DNA from: JAAYCB01 sp012744395 | GTDB taxonomy: Bacteria > Planctomycetota > Planctomycetia > Pirellulales > Thermoguttaceae | Assembly (NCBI GenBank): GCA_028703175.1 | Contig: JAQVNJ010000004.1 | Location: 1 to 64,000, forward strand | Length of the DNA stretch: 64,000 nucleotides | Direction: 5' to 3' | Shown here: positions 31,865 through 42,848 of the stretch, piece by piece | How positions within the stretch are numbered: the first letter of the stretch is position 1 | How the letters are laid out: every line of letters starts with the position of its first letter | Program-made: the position numbers and the translations under genes | The notes under the pieces: generated by a model | What the model saw: only the letters and a program-made list of their open reading frames with translations | Databases searched by the model: none | What the model was told of the DNA's origin: nothing

Positions 31865-32043
31865 TTATCGTGGAAATTGAAAGGTGTAGAGTAGAACCCG
31901 ATATCGTTCAGCTCCCAGGGCCGGTCCGGCAGGAGTACCGGCCCAATTTTCTTCAGCGGGTTCATCGTGAGTGTCACGCGATCCGCCCTCTCGAAGAAGC
32001 GGCCATCGAGGAACAACTGCTTCTGATCGCCCAGGTCGGGTTG
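31865..32043 (-). pseudogene. N-terminal fragment of a second glycosidase-like gene
   Basis: About 58 codons in one frame read LGDQKQLFLDGRFFERADRV, then TMNPLKKIGPVLLPDRPWEL and GFYSTPFNFHDN. This is the same beginning as the neighbouring intact gene (IGSRRELFVDNFLID) and its family. The frame then runs into the promoter region of the intact gene. The 5' side joins an IS66 transposase reading frame near 32044. This is a remnant left by deletion or insertion, not a functional gene. Confidence 0.7.
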
Positions 32044-33092
32044 CGACGGATGAAGGCGGCGCGACTGATCGTGCCGTCGCGATAGTTGCCCCAATGTTCG
32101 AACAGCTTACAAGTCATCCTCCGCAGGTCGTATCCGAGGCGTTTGGCTTGATTGTCGCCGCGGTCGATCAACCCCTGAAAGTCGCGTTTCAGATGGGCCC
32201 AGCACCACTGAATGCGGCCAACCCGCCAGTACATCTTGGCCCGGTCGCAGGTCACAACTCCGCAAAAGGCGCTGGTCAGGAGTTCGTCAACCGCTGTGGC
32301 CGCCCGGGTGGCACGCACAGCGAACACCGTAAACGTCCGCGCCACGAAGGTCCACAGCCATGCCTTCGCGTTTCGTTCTTTGGTCGGTGTTTCGTCGCCG
32401 TTCACATGCTCTTGCCCGGGCAATGCGGCAGCCAACTCTTCGTAAGCAGGTCGCGCGGCGTCCGTGACTTGCGTTTGGATCTTGACGGTCAGCGCCGCCG
32501 AGCAGGGCTGGCCGAAAATCGTGCTCAAGAATTCTGCTGTCCGCCGCTTGCTCTGGCGATAGTAGGCCATCAAGAGGGCCGTGAAGGCCATCAATCGTGG
32601 GCCCGACTGGCCCCGTGGCACCCCGGGGGGCAGTTCCGCACAGGTCGTCTCCCCACAGCGGGGACATGTCAACCGGTGCCGCTGGTACTCGGTGACCTCC
32701 GGTTGGATGTCGGGCAATTCCCAGACCTGATGCCGCAACGGCTCAGGATCGCTGCCCGAAAGCTTTTCGCCACATCGACGACACTCATCCGGCCTGAGCG
32801 GCTCGACATGGTCGCAGTCTTCGGTGGGAATCAGCGGCCGCTCGTGTTTCGGGTGCCCCACCTGGCCGCCGCGTTTCTTCTTCGACTTCTGCTTGTTCCG
32901 CTCCGGCTTAGCGTGCGGATGCTGGGTGCTCGGGGGTACGGAGGAGTTCTGAGGTGTCTTGCCTTGCATCTGCCTTCGCAGTGCCTCGACCTCCGCCTCC
33001 AACGCAGCGATCCTGGCCAGCAGCGCCCGGATAATTGCCTGTGCTTCTGGCGTCTGTCGAGCAATCACTTCTTCCGTGATGAGCCGTCCCAT
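32044..33092 (-). mobile_element. IS66-family transposase (TnpC), 3'-truncated
   Basis: About 350 residues of an IS66 TnpC: N-terminal leucine-zipper-like ALLARIAALEAEVEALRRQ, then the KTPQNSSVPPSTQHP linker and GGQVGHPKHERPL. A zinc-binding C-x2-C...C-x2-C region (CRRCGEKL, CPRCGETTCAE) follows, and the catalytic region includes NGDETPTK (first Asp) and VTCDRAKMYW. It stops matching after YRDGTISRAAFIRR at about 32044, where a glycosidase fragment begins, so the last catalytic Glu and C-terminus are gone. The accessory TnpA/TnpB genes are absent. It is non-functional by inference. Confidence 0.85.
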
Positions 33093-33358
33093 GCCCCTTG
33101 TTCTGGCACAAAACCGCCATTCAAGTCCAGATCAGTTTTCTCAAAATCACACCACCAGACTGTGAACGGTTACGGACTTGCGGCACGAAAAAATTTTCCG
33201 GCGGGGCCAATTTTTCGCCCGTTTTTGGCCTCCCGACACTTCTTCGGGCACTCTTTGCCAGAAACCAACCGGGATCGTCGCGGGCGGCCCTGGCACGCGA
33301 CATGAATCGATCGAAGCGCACAGCCGGAATTCTGCTGTTCACCTCAGCGGACGACCAA

Positions 33359-35623
<2,265 letters not shown>

Positions 35624-35645
35624 CAAGGGACTCCTTGGACCAATA

Positions 35646-36746
35646 TCAGGAGGTGACATCTCGATCTTCCCCGCCTTCACCAGAATCCGTTGTTGCCGGA
35701 CTGGTGGGGGCTGGCGAGGCGGCGGGCGCCGACGACGCGGCATCCGGGCCCACCACATCGCCGGTCACTTCCAGTCGCAGAATCCGCCCGCCGCCAATGT
35801 CGGTGCGGATCAGGATCTGCCCGTCAATCTTGCCGGTCTGCGCGCCGGCGGCAAAGGTGACGGGCACCAGGTGCAGCGTGGCCGTTGTGCCTTGGCAAGC
35901 GGCGCCAAAACTGAAGCGGGCGTCCGGGCCAGCGATCTCCTTGATCTGGAATGGCTTCTGCCCCTGGATCACGACATTCCGGGTCATGCTGGTGCCAATC
36001 CGGACCGGCCCAAGCCCCAACGGCGATGGGCGGATGGCCACCGCCGGCACGACTTCCCCCTCAATGGCCACCAGCAATTGGCGGGCCTCTTCTCTCGCAT
36101 CATTGGTGACGAAGATCACCTGGCCGCGGAGGTAGCCCGGCGGCGCGGTGCTCTTCAATTTGAATTTGAGCAAGTAGCTGGATTTGGCGCCGGATTGGGC
36201 CAGGCGCGCAGCGCTCACCTCCAGATGGGGATCGTCGTTCTTCACCCCCGTGATCTGCCAGCTTGGGGACCCAGCGTGGCTCAGCGTGACCTGCTTCTCG
36301 ACCTCGGTGCCTTCCGGCACCTGTCCGAAGGCCACCTCGCCCGGCTCGAGAACCACGTCGGTGCGGATGTAGGAGTAGCAGTGGAGCTGGACCTCGGCGG
36401 GGAACGGCTTGTCGAAGACCACGCGGATCGTGGCATCCTTCCGGCCGGTGAACTGCCGCGTGTTGAGCGTCGCGATGATCTCGGCGTTCTCATAGGTCTT
36501 CAGCAACGGCTTGGTCACCCGAACGGCCGTACACGTGCAACTGGAGGAAAGGCTCTTGATATGGGCATCCTCCAGGTAGATGTTCTCCAGCGGAAAACGG
36601 TGTTCGGCGTTGGCCCCGCGAGCGACCATGCCAAAATCGTGGCTCGTATGGTCGAACATTGCCTTGGCCCAGTCCTGGGCCGCCAGATCGGCAACCGTGA
36701 CCGCCAGAAGAACCACCAGCAACAGCGATTTCAGTATCCGTCGCAT
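35646..36746 (-). CDS. Secreted DUF1573 protein
   Basis: 366 residues: signal peptide (MRRILKSLLLVVLLAVTVADLAAQ), then the DUF1573 hallmark FDHTSHDFGMVARGANAEHRF and the cysteine turn SLSSSCTCTAV (usually SSCGCT). Repeated immunoglobulin-like strands follow (LEPGEVAFGQVPEGTEVEK, IRPSPLGLGPVRIGTSM). The C-terminus is an Ala/Pro/Ser tail. DUF1573 proteins are common exported planctomycete proteins of unknown role. The gene ends 22 bases upstream of the GH2 start on the same strand, so the two are probably co-transcribed. Confidence 0.85.
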   Translation of the reverse strand: MRRILKSLLLVVLLAVTVADLAAQDWAKAMFDHTSHDFGMVARGANAEHRFPLENIYLEDAHIKSLSSSCTCTAVRVTKPLLKTYENAEIIATLNTRQFTGRKDATIRVVFDKPFPAEVQLHCYSYIRTDVVLEPGEVAFGQVPEGTEVEKQVTLSHAGSPSWQITGVKNDDPHLEVSAARLAQSGAKSSYLLKFKLKSTAPPGYLRGQVIFVTNDAREEARQLLVAIEGEVVPAVAIRPSPLGLGPVRIGTSMTRNVVIQGQKPFQIKEIAGPDARFSFGAACQGTTATLHLVPVTFAAGAQTGKIDGQILIRTDIGGGRILRLEVTGDVVGPDAASSAPAASPAPTSPATTDSGEGGEDRDVTS

Positions 36747-36966
36747 GAAAAACTCTCGCTCCGAATCCGTCCTGTCCACGGCACGCGTCCGCCGCCATTC
36801 CCCACGCTTCGAGGGGGTCGGACTCGACCTTCGCTCGCGATGGCGGTCCTGCCCACCATCTCCAGACAAAACGCGTAGCTTACCCGACACAGCGCGCTCG
36901 GGCAACGGATATTTCCCAGCTTCGGAGTCGAGCCGAGTCGAGCCGCGGGCAGGGCAACCGGCGGCC

Positions 36967-38211
36967 CTAGTCGAGAGGATCGGTGATGTCGATCACGTAG
37001 ACCTGCCGCGACCCCTCGTGGACCGAATTGAATCCCAGCATCCTGCCATCGGGCCGCCAACGCGGGTGCAGATCGCAGCGCGAATAGGTTTCCCGGTAGA
37101 TCTCCGGCACAAAGTACGTGCCCAGCGGCAGAATCGCCTGGTCCGACATGCGAAGCACCATCAGCTTGCGCTCCCCCAGCTTGTCTGGATAGGTGTCGGT
37201 CGCCATCCATTTGCCGTCGTCCGAGAAGACGCCGTGACCGTCGAAATCGAGCACCCCGCCGCCGAGCCGCACGTAATCCGATTTGCCGACCGTCAGCAGC
37301 ACATGACTGTAGACCGCGTCCCGGTATTTGGCGGTCACCATCAGCCTGTCGCCGTCGAGCCAGTTGAAGTGGGAGCCCCCCCAGCCGTCGGGGAAACAGC
37401 GCCGCACGCCGCTGCCGTCGCGGTTGCACGTGAAGGCCGTCGTCTCCCACCTGCGGACGACCTGCTGGCCGGCGAGGTTCTCGACGGACCTGGCAAGCCA
37501 GAAGATTTTCGAGCCGTCGCGGCTGAACACCGTGTGGCAGAAGTAAGCCAGCGCTTTGGGGTCCTTGACCTGGGGCATCCGGTCCCGCACCGAGGCGATC
37601 GAGACGATCAGCTCCGCTTCGCCGCTTTCCAGGTTCACCAGCCAGAGCCCGTCGTCCGCCGGCCAGGTCACGTCCCGCCGAGCGTCCTGGCCGTTGCCAC
37701 CGTAGCCATAGTCGGGCCGCGTCAACCGGAGCCGCGCATAGTTGATGCTGACCGCCCACTTGCCGTCCGGCGAAACGGCGCTCACGGGGTAGGGCACGAC
37801 CCGCCGGGTCTTGTTGGCCATGTCGAAGATCACCGACACGAACTTGCCGTCCACCAGGTCGTTGAAGATGAACTGTGTCTGCGGGGCGGTGGCCAGCCAG
37901 TGGGCCATCGTCGCTTCCTGGAAATTCCAGCAGCGCGTCTCGGTGAGCGGAACGAAGCGATTGTTGTCCTCCGCGTCGACGACGCCGAGCACGGCGACGT
38001 CGTTCTCGGTCGCCAAACGGCCCTTCACGTCGGTCTCCAGGACCGTGGCGTAACGCCCGTCCGCGCTCCAGGCATTGATCGCGTAATAGCTGGCGAAGAG
38101 ATGGTCTTTGGGCCCGGAAGTGATCGTCCGCGGCGCGGAATACTTGGGAAACTCCGCGGCCGCTGCAGCCCCCGTTACCATCGCCGCGATAAGCAGAACG
38201 AGACTTCTCAT
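36967..38211 (-). CDS. Secreted TolB/PD40-like beta-propeller protein
   Basis: 414 residues. A signal peptide (MRSLVLLIAAMVTGAAAAAE) is followed by repeated propeller-blade motifs: YYAINAWSADGRYATVL, YPVSAVSPDGKWAVSIN, CHTVFSRDGSKIFWLAR, GHGVFSDDGKWMATDTYP and CDLHPRWRPDGRMLGFNS. This pattern is shared with TolB, PD40 and oligogalacturonate-lyase-type propellers. No catalytic assignment can be made by eye. It neighbours other secreted proteins but reads as its own unit, 220 bases from the DUF1573 gene. Confidence 0.75.
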   Translation of the reverse strand: MRSLVLLIAAMVTGAAAAAEFPKYSAPRTITSGPKDHLFASYYAINAWSADGRYATVLETDVKGRLATENDVAVLGVVDAEDNNRFVPLTETRCWNFQEATMAHWLATAPQTQFIFNDLVDGKFVSVIFDMANKTRRVVPYPVSAVSPDGKWAVSINYARLRLTRPDYGYGGNGQDARRDVTWPADDGLWLVNLESGEAELIVSIASVRDRMPQVKDPKALAYFCHTVFSRDGSKIFWLARSVENLAGQQVVRRWETTAFTCNRDGSGVRRCFPDGWGGSHFNWLDGDRLMVTAKYRDAVYSHVLLTVGKSDYVRLGGGVLDFDGHGVFSDDGKWMATDTYPDKLGERKLMVLRMSDQAILPLGTYFVPEIYRETYSRCDLHPRWRPDGRMLGFNSVHEGSRQVYVIDITDPLD

Positions 38212-38286
38212 GCCGTATCCTCCGACAATTGTGGTTTACAGGTAAGCGTGGAACCGATCCGGCTCGCCCTCCCGTCCCCATGCCAA

Positions 38287-38640
38287 ATGGAAGCGCGACG
38301 CGCGGGCAGAATTTTCATCCTACCAGCGAGTCCGTTTGGCGGCCAGAGCCCGGGCAGTCGCCCGCGGGCCACCGTCTGCGACTGCCGCGGAGAGAGATCG
38401 ACGGACGCGGTTGGGCTCGATACCCATAAAACAATTGCAGGATTTCGCTGTCAAGAAGACGACGGTTCGACGGTCTCTCGTGAACAGTTCGAGGCGAGAA
38501 TCGTGCTGCGAAGCATCACGATCCTACCCGATGGCCAGTTCGACGTAGAATACGACGATGGCAATCTGTTCTTTGGCCACGACATCGTAGCCACGGGTCG
38601 AATTGGCAGCAGCAAACGGAGCGCGGGGATTCAAGGTTAG
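38287..38640 (+). pseudogene. Fragment with DUF2262-like C-terminus
   Basis: The last 45 codons read LRSITILPDGQFDVEYDDGN then LFFGHDIVATGRI and end GIQG. This closely resembles the DUF2262 end (x-V-x-Y-D-D-G-x-L-F-W-G-H-x-I-x-V-x-G...G). The upstream part of the open frame (from ATG 38287) is Arg/Gly/Pro-rich and unlike the family, and there is no ribosome binding site. It is probably the 3' remnant of a gene whose 5' part was lost; a very short real gene is possible. It lies between two minus-strand genes. Confidence 0.45.
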
Positions 38641-38649
38641 CCAACGGCG

Positions 38650-39057
38650 TCAATCGGCCGCCTCGAAAGCGTGGCGAAAGTGCTCGATCCGCGGCCGGCC
38701 ACGGTCTGGCCAGGTGACGGCCACGATGTCGAACCGCGCGGCGCAGTGGAGCAGGCGGCGGCGTTTCAGATAGGCCGTCGCCAGCCGCGTCAGCCGCCGC
38801 TGCTTGGCCAGATCGACCGCTTCGGAAGGATGCCCCTGCTGGTCGCTGCGGCGGGTTTTCACCTCGACGAAGACGACCGTGCGGCCATCGACCGCCACCA
38901 GGTCGATCTCCCCCAACCGGGTGCGAACCCGGCGGCCGACGATCCGATAGCCGAGCCTCCGCAGGTAGCGGGCGGCCGCGGCCTCGCCTCGCTCGCCCAG
39001 GGTTCGCCGCCGCCAGGGCGCGGCGAGCCGGTCGAAAAGTCGCCGTAGACGGTTCAC
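38650..39057 (-). CDS. YraN/UPF0102 nuclease-like protein
   Basis: About 135 residues of the UPF0102 (YraN) family, which has the restriction-endonuclease fold. The core GEIDLVAVDGRTVVFVEVKTR contains the D...E-x-K metal-site pattern, preceded by GERGEAAAARYLRRLGY and followed by KQRRLTRLATAYL. Its function is not established, with DNA repair or recombination proposed. No ATG is available; GTG 39057-39055 or TTG 39063-39061 must be used. In many bacteria yraN follows rplS, as here, although a terminator-like hairpin separates them. Confidence 0.88.
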   Translation of the reverse strand: MNRLRRLFDRLAAPWRRRTLGERGEAAAARYLRRLGYRIVGRRVRTRLGEIDLVAVDGRTVVFVEVKTRRSDQQGHPSEAVDLAKQRRLTRLATAYLKRRRLLHCAARFDIVAVTWPDRGRPRIEHFRHAFEAAD

Positions 39058-39074
39058 GTGCAAACCCGATGCGC

Positions 39075-39105
39075 AAAAGGGCCACGTGGATCACCACCTG
39101 GCCCC
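39075..39105 (-). terminator. Rho-independent terminator after rplS
   Basis: On the minus strand, GGGGCCAGGTGG (39105-39094) and CCACGTGGCCC (39089-39079) form a GC-rich stem with one bulge and one mismatch around a TGAT loop. TTTT (39078-39075) follows immediately. It lies about 70 bases past the rplS stop and just before yraN, so it should end the ffh-rpsP-trmD-rplS transcript. Confidence 0.7.
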
Positions 39106-39173
39106 TTGGTTTGGCGTTCCGTTTCAACAAGGCCCGCGCGTCGCCGTGCCGGCTGGGGGGCAGAGCGTCGGCG

Positions 39174-39590
39174 TCAGGCCGTGGTGTTCCGCTGCTTGCG
39201 GCCGCGGCGTTTCGGCTTGGCCTTCGCTGTGGCCACTCGCTCCACGCGGCGTTCCTTCAGCCGCACGGCCTTGCCGACGCGATCGCGGAGGAAATACAGC
39301 TTGGCGCGGCGGACAACGGCGGACCGCGTGACCTCAATCTTGGCGATCCGCGGCGAGTGGAGGGGGAATTTCCGCTCGACCCCTTCGCCCTGCACGATCC
39401 GCCGCACGGTGAACATCTCCCGTGTGCCGGAACCACTGCGGGCGATCACAACGCCGCTGAAGATCTGGATGCGTTTCTTCTCGCCCTCGAGGATCTCGCA
39501 ATGCACGTCGACCGTGTCGCCGATCTCGAACTTGGGAATCTCCGTTTTCATGCTGGTCTGCTCGGCCAGCTTGATCAATTGTTGGCTCAT
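39174..39590 (-). CDS. rplS: 50S ribosomal protein L19
   Basis: 138 residues. The L19 core is clear: PKFEIGDTVDVHCEILEGEK then RIQIFSGVVIARSGSG, FTVRRIVQGEGVERKFPLHSP and VVRRAKLYFLRDRVGKAVRL. The last 25 residues are an Arg/Lys-rich extension (KAKPKRRGRKQRN) beyond the usual 115-residue L19. L19 sits at the subunit interface. Start ATG 39590-39588 with GAGAGG upstream; the frame is open further but overlaps trmD. Last gene of the operon before a terminator. Confidence 0.96.
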   Translation of the reverse strand: MSQQLIKLAEQTSMKTEIPKFEIGDTVDVHCEILEGEKKRIQIFSGVVIARSGSGTREMFTVRRIVQGEGVERKFPLHSPRIAKIEVTRSAVVRRAKLYFLRDRVGKAVRLKERRVERVATAKAKPKRRGRKQRNTTA

Positions 39591-39648
39591 GTTCGTCGTC
39601 CTCTCCGATGCGCTGTTTGGCGCTTCTCTCAAGTCTCCGCCTATCTCA

Positions 39649-40380
39649 TTACTCCGCTCCGCCGTCGGACGCTTCCAAGGCTCCGCTGCCAGCCGCTGGG
39701 CCGGCCAGGTCAGCACGTCGCTCGCGCGTCCGCATGCGGCTGTTTTCGCGTCGCCAGCGCGCGATCTCCTCATGGTTTCCGCTGAGCAGCACGGGCGGCA
39801 CTTCGAGGCCGCGGTACTCTCTCGGTCGCGTGTATTGGGCAAACTCGAGCAGGCGGTCGTCCGACGAAAACGAGTCGTCGGCGCTCGACTGCTGGTCGCC
39901 CAGCACGCCCGGCACGAGCCGGATCACCGAGTCGATCACAATCATGGCGGCGACCTCGCCGCCATTCAGGATGAAGTCTCCGACGGAAATTTCATCCGGT
40001 TGGAGGATCTGGCGAATCCGTTCGTCGAAACCCTCGTAGCGCCCGCAGAGCAGCACGAGCCGCTCGTGCGTGGCGAGTTCCCTGGCCGTTTGTTGATCGA
40101 ACCGCCTCCCTTGCGGCGTCAGCATCACCAGGTGTCCGGGATCGCCGCCCTGGCGGCGGACGCTTTCGACACAGGGGACGATCGGGTCGGGCTTGAGCAG
40201 CATTCCCGGGCCGCCGCCGAACGGGCGGTCATCGACGGTCCGGTGCCGATCGGTGGCCCAGTCGCGGATGTTGTGCCGCCAGACCTCGACCAGCCCGCGA
40301 GCGATCGCCAGCTTCAGGACGCTCGAACCGAAGTATCCGTCGAAGATCTCGGGAAACAGGGTCAAAACGTCGAACCGCAT
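39649..40380 (-). CDS. trmD: tRNA (guanine-37-N1)-methyltransferase
   Basis: SPOUT-class methyltransferase that makes m1G37 in tRNAs to prevent frameshifting. The 243 residues start MRFDVLTLFPEIFDGYF and contain DRPFGGGPGMLLKPDPI, LLCGRYEGFDERI and the trefoil-knot SAM site block EISVGDFILNGGEVAAMIVI. RPREYRGLEVPPVLLSGNH closes the core. Start ATG 40380-40378 lies 7 bases after the rpsP stop. rimM, which usually lies between rpsP and trmD, is not here. Confidence 0.97.
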   Translation of the reverse strand: MRFDVLTLFPEIFDGYFGSSVLKLAIARGLVEVWRHNIRDWATDRHRTVDDRPFGGGPGMLLKPDPIVPCVESVRRQGGDPGHLVMLTPQGRRFDQQTARELATHERLVLLCGRYEGFDERIRQILQPDEISVGDFILNGGEVAAMIVIDSVIRLVPGVLGDQQSSADDSFSSDDRLLEFAQYTRPREYRGLEVPPVLLSGNHEEIARWRRENSRMRTRERRADLAGPAAGSGALEASDGGAE

Positions 40381-40387
40381 GGCCGGC

Positions 40388-40780
40388 CTACGCTTCCGCG
40401 CCGCCCTCGGACGCTTCCGCCTCGGCCTCCGCGGCAGGTTCGGCCGCCTGGGCCGCCAGCGGCGGAGGCGCGGGGCGATGCCGGGCTTGCGCCAACCGGT
40501 CCAGCGCCTGTTGCTGCGCTTCCAGATGGGTCCCCTCCGGGCCGTACTTCTTGATCAGCACCGCGACCTTCTCACTCGGCGATGCGCCGACGCTCAGCCA
40601 ATACTTGATGCGTTCCTGGTTCAGCAGGGCACGCGCGTCGGTCTCCGGAACCATCGGATCGTAGGTGCCGAGCTCTTCGAGCACGCGGCCATCTCGCGGG
40701 CTGCGCGAATCGATCGCGCAGACTCGGAAAAACGGTCGGTGCCGTCGGCCCAGCTTCTTCATGCGAATGCGAACAGCCAC
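40388..40780 (-). CDS. rpsP: 30S ribosomal protein S16
   Basis: 130 residues. Residues 1-80 are standard S16: MAVRIRMKKLGRRHRPFFRV then AIDSRSPRDGRVLEELGTYDP and the late KYWLSVGASPSEKV. The remaining 45 residues form an Ala/Pro/Glu-rich tail (EAEAEASEGG), a common planctomycete-type extension. Initiation at GTG 40780-40778 is supported by GAGGAG seven bases upstream. It follows ffh by about 106 bases and is tightly linked to trmD. Confidence 0.96.
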   Translation of the reverse strand: MAVRIRMKKLGRRHRPFFRVCAIDSRSPRDGRVLEELGTYDPMVPETDARALLNQERIKYWLSVGASPSEKVAVLIKKYGPEGTHLEAQQQALDRLAQARHRPAPPPLAAQAAEPAAEAEAEASEGGAEA

Positions 40781-40886
40781 GTACTACTCCTCGTGATGCT
40801 GTGGTTTCGACAGTCTTCTCTGGATTGAATTCGTTTGCCCCGCCTCGAAAACGGCAGCCGTTGGCGACCCGGCGGGGCAACCGCCG

Positions 40887-42362
40887 CTACTTGTTTCTTT
40901 CCTGGCGTCTGCGCCGCCGCTCTTCCTTCTCGCGGAGTCTGCGCAATTTGGCCTTTTCTTTTGGAGTCAGCCGTTTGCCGGTCCCCTGCTTCTGCTTGAC
41001 GAGCCGTCCGCCGGGATTGGCCGCCGCCGAGCGGGAGAATTCCTGGACCGCCTTCATCCGCTCGCGGATGCCCAGCTTCGACATCCTCTTCATCAAGTCG
41101 GCCATGCCGTCATACTGCTTGACCAGTTCATTGACTTCGTGGGGCTCGACCCCCGCCCCGGCCGCGATCCGCCGCCGGCGGCTCTGGTCGATGAGCTTCG
41201 GATTGCCGCGCTCTTGCGGGGTCATCGAGTCGATGATCCCGCCCAGGCGGCGGAAGTCGCCCTCCGCGTCCGCGTTGCCCATCATCTCGGTCATCTGGCC
41301 CATCCCCGGCAGCATGCCCAGAACCTTGTTGAGGGGTCCGAGCTTTTTGACCTGCGAGAGCTGCTTGCGGAAGTCGTCGAGCGTGAACTCACCCTTGCGG
41401 AGGCGCTCTTCGGCCAGCTTCGCCTCTTCCTGGTCGAACTTCTCGTGGGCCTGCTCGACCAGCGAGAGGATGTCGCCCATGCCGAGAATCCGGCCGGCCA
41501 TCCGGTCGGGGTGGAACTCCTCGAGCGAATCAAGGTGTTCGCCGGTGCCGATGAACTTGATCGGCACGCCGGTGACCGCCTTGACCGACAGGGCTGCCCC
41601 GCCCCGGGCGTCGCCGTCGAGCTTGGTCAGGATCACGCCGTCCAGTTCCAGCGCCTCGTTGAACGCCTTGGCGCTGTTGACGGCGTCCTGGCCGGTCATC
41701 GAGTCGACAACGAAGTAGACCTGGTCGGGCTGGACGCGGCGCTCGATCGTCGAGAGCTGCTGCATCAGCTGCTCGTCGACGTGCAGCCGCCCGGCGGTGT
41801 CGAGAATCACCACTTCGGCGCCCGAACGGCGGGCCTCGTCCACCGCCTTGCGGCAGACCGCCACCGGATCGCTGGCGCCGTGTTCCGCGTACACCGGGAT
41901 GCCCAACCGCTCGCCAAGCACTTCGAGCTGCGTGATCGCCGCGGGGCGCTGCAAGTCGGCCGCGACGAGCATCGGCTTCTTGCCGCGCTGGACCAACATC
42001 CGTCCAAGCTTGCCGCATGTAGTCGTCTTGCCCGACCCCTGTAAACCGCAGAGCATCAAGATCGACAGCGGCGGCTTCAAGCGGAGCGAATGGTCGACCG
42101 GCCCCATCAGGTTGATCAATTCCTGATGGACGATGCCGACAAGCTGTTGCGTGGGGTTGAGTGCTTTCAACACCCGTTCGCCGACGGCCTGCTCCGAGAC
42201 CCGCGCCATGAACTCCCGCGCGGCCGGGAAACTCACGTCGGCCTCGAGCAGCGCCGTCTGCACGGCCCGCAACCCCTCGCGCATGTTCGATTCGGTCAGC
42301 TTGCCGCGTCCCCGAAGGGCCCGCAGCGCGGAACCGAGACCTTCCTGTAGTGATTCGAACAT
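40887..42362 (-). CDS. ffh: Signal recognition particle protein Ffh
   Basis: GTPase of the signal recognition particle, which targets nascent membrane and secreted proteins to SecYEG. 491 residues: N domain (MFESLQEGLGSALRALRG), G domain with GLQGSGKTTTCGKLG (P-loop), VAADLQRPAAI, DTAGRLHVDE and TKLDGDARGG. A Met-rich M domain follows (LGMLPGMGQMTEMMGN, with SRRRRIAAGAG for RNA contact). The C-terminus is strongly basic (REKEERRRRRQERNK). First gene of ffh-rpsP-trmD-rplS. The SRP RNA gene was not found in this window. Confidence 0.97.
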   Translation of the reverse strand: MFESLQEGLGSALRALRGRGKLTESNMREGLRAVQTALLEADVSFPAAREFMARVSEQAVGERVLKALNPTQQLVGIVHQELINLMGPVDHSLRLKPPLSILMLCGLQGSGKTTTCGKLGRMLVQRGKKPMLVAADLQRPAAITQLEVLGERLGIPVYAEHGASDPVAVCRKAVDEARRSGAEVVILDTAGRLHVDEQLMQQLSTIERRVQPDQVYFVVDSMTGQDAVNSAKAFNEALELDGVILTKLDGDARGGAALSVKAVTGVPIKFIGTGEHLDSLEEFHPDRMAGRILGMGDILSLVEQAHEKFDQEEAKLAEERLRKGEFTLDDFRKQLSQVKKLGPLNKVLGMLPGMGQMTEMMGNADAEGDFRRLGGIIDSMTPQERGNPKLIDQSRRRRIAAGAGVEPHEVNELVKQYDGMADLMKRMSKLGIRERMKAVQEFSRSAAANPGGRLVKQKQGTGKRLTPKEKAKLRRLREKEERRRRRQERNK

Positions 42363-42848
42363 GACAAATCCGCCCGCAGAGACAAATCACGACTGGCCAC
42401 GCCGCTGCCCCCCAACTTGTCTGGGAACATGCCCCACGCGCCGGCAAGCCAAACCCGATGCCAAGCCAGACAGCGAAACGCGTTCGGGCGATTGGCAATC
42501 CCCTATGCTAACGAATTGCCCGCGGTCTTGGCAATCCGGGTGGCAGGCAAATTGCCGCATTTTTCCCATCCTTGAGAGGGGCTCCCGCCAGCCAATCCTG
42601 CTGGCCATGACACGGCCCCGCTGCCTGCTGGATCGGTTGAGCCGGTTGGGGCGACACCCGCCCCCCCCCGGGGCGACCGTCCCGCGGCCGTGGTCCGTGC
42701 GGGACGACAAGAGCCGCGCATGCATCTTGCGGCAAGGCCCGGAATCCAAGGTCCAAGGTCCAAATTGCCTCAGATGGCTCAAGGCACGCCGGTTGACCGC
42801 CAGGTCGAACGGCCTCATCACCTGCCGGCAAACGGAATGAACTCCGTG
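42363..42848. other. Intergenic region upstream of ffh
   Basis: 486 bases with no recognisable gene; the short frames are compositionally biased and lack ribosome binding sites. It contains repeated CCAAGGT heptads near 42750-42770. The ffh operon promoter should be here, but I cannot point to clear boxes. Confidence 0.4.

Noticed and set aside
42387..42821. Minus-strand frame upstream of ffh
   Set aside because: Low-complexity Arg/Gly/Pro translation; region better explained as promoter DNA.
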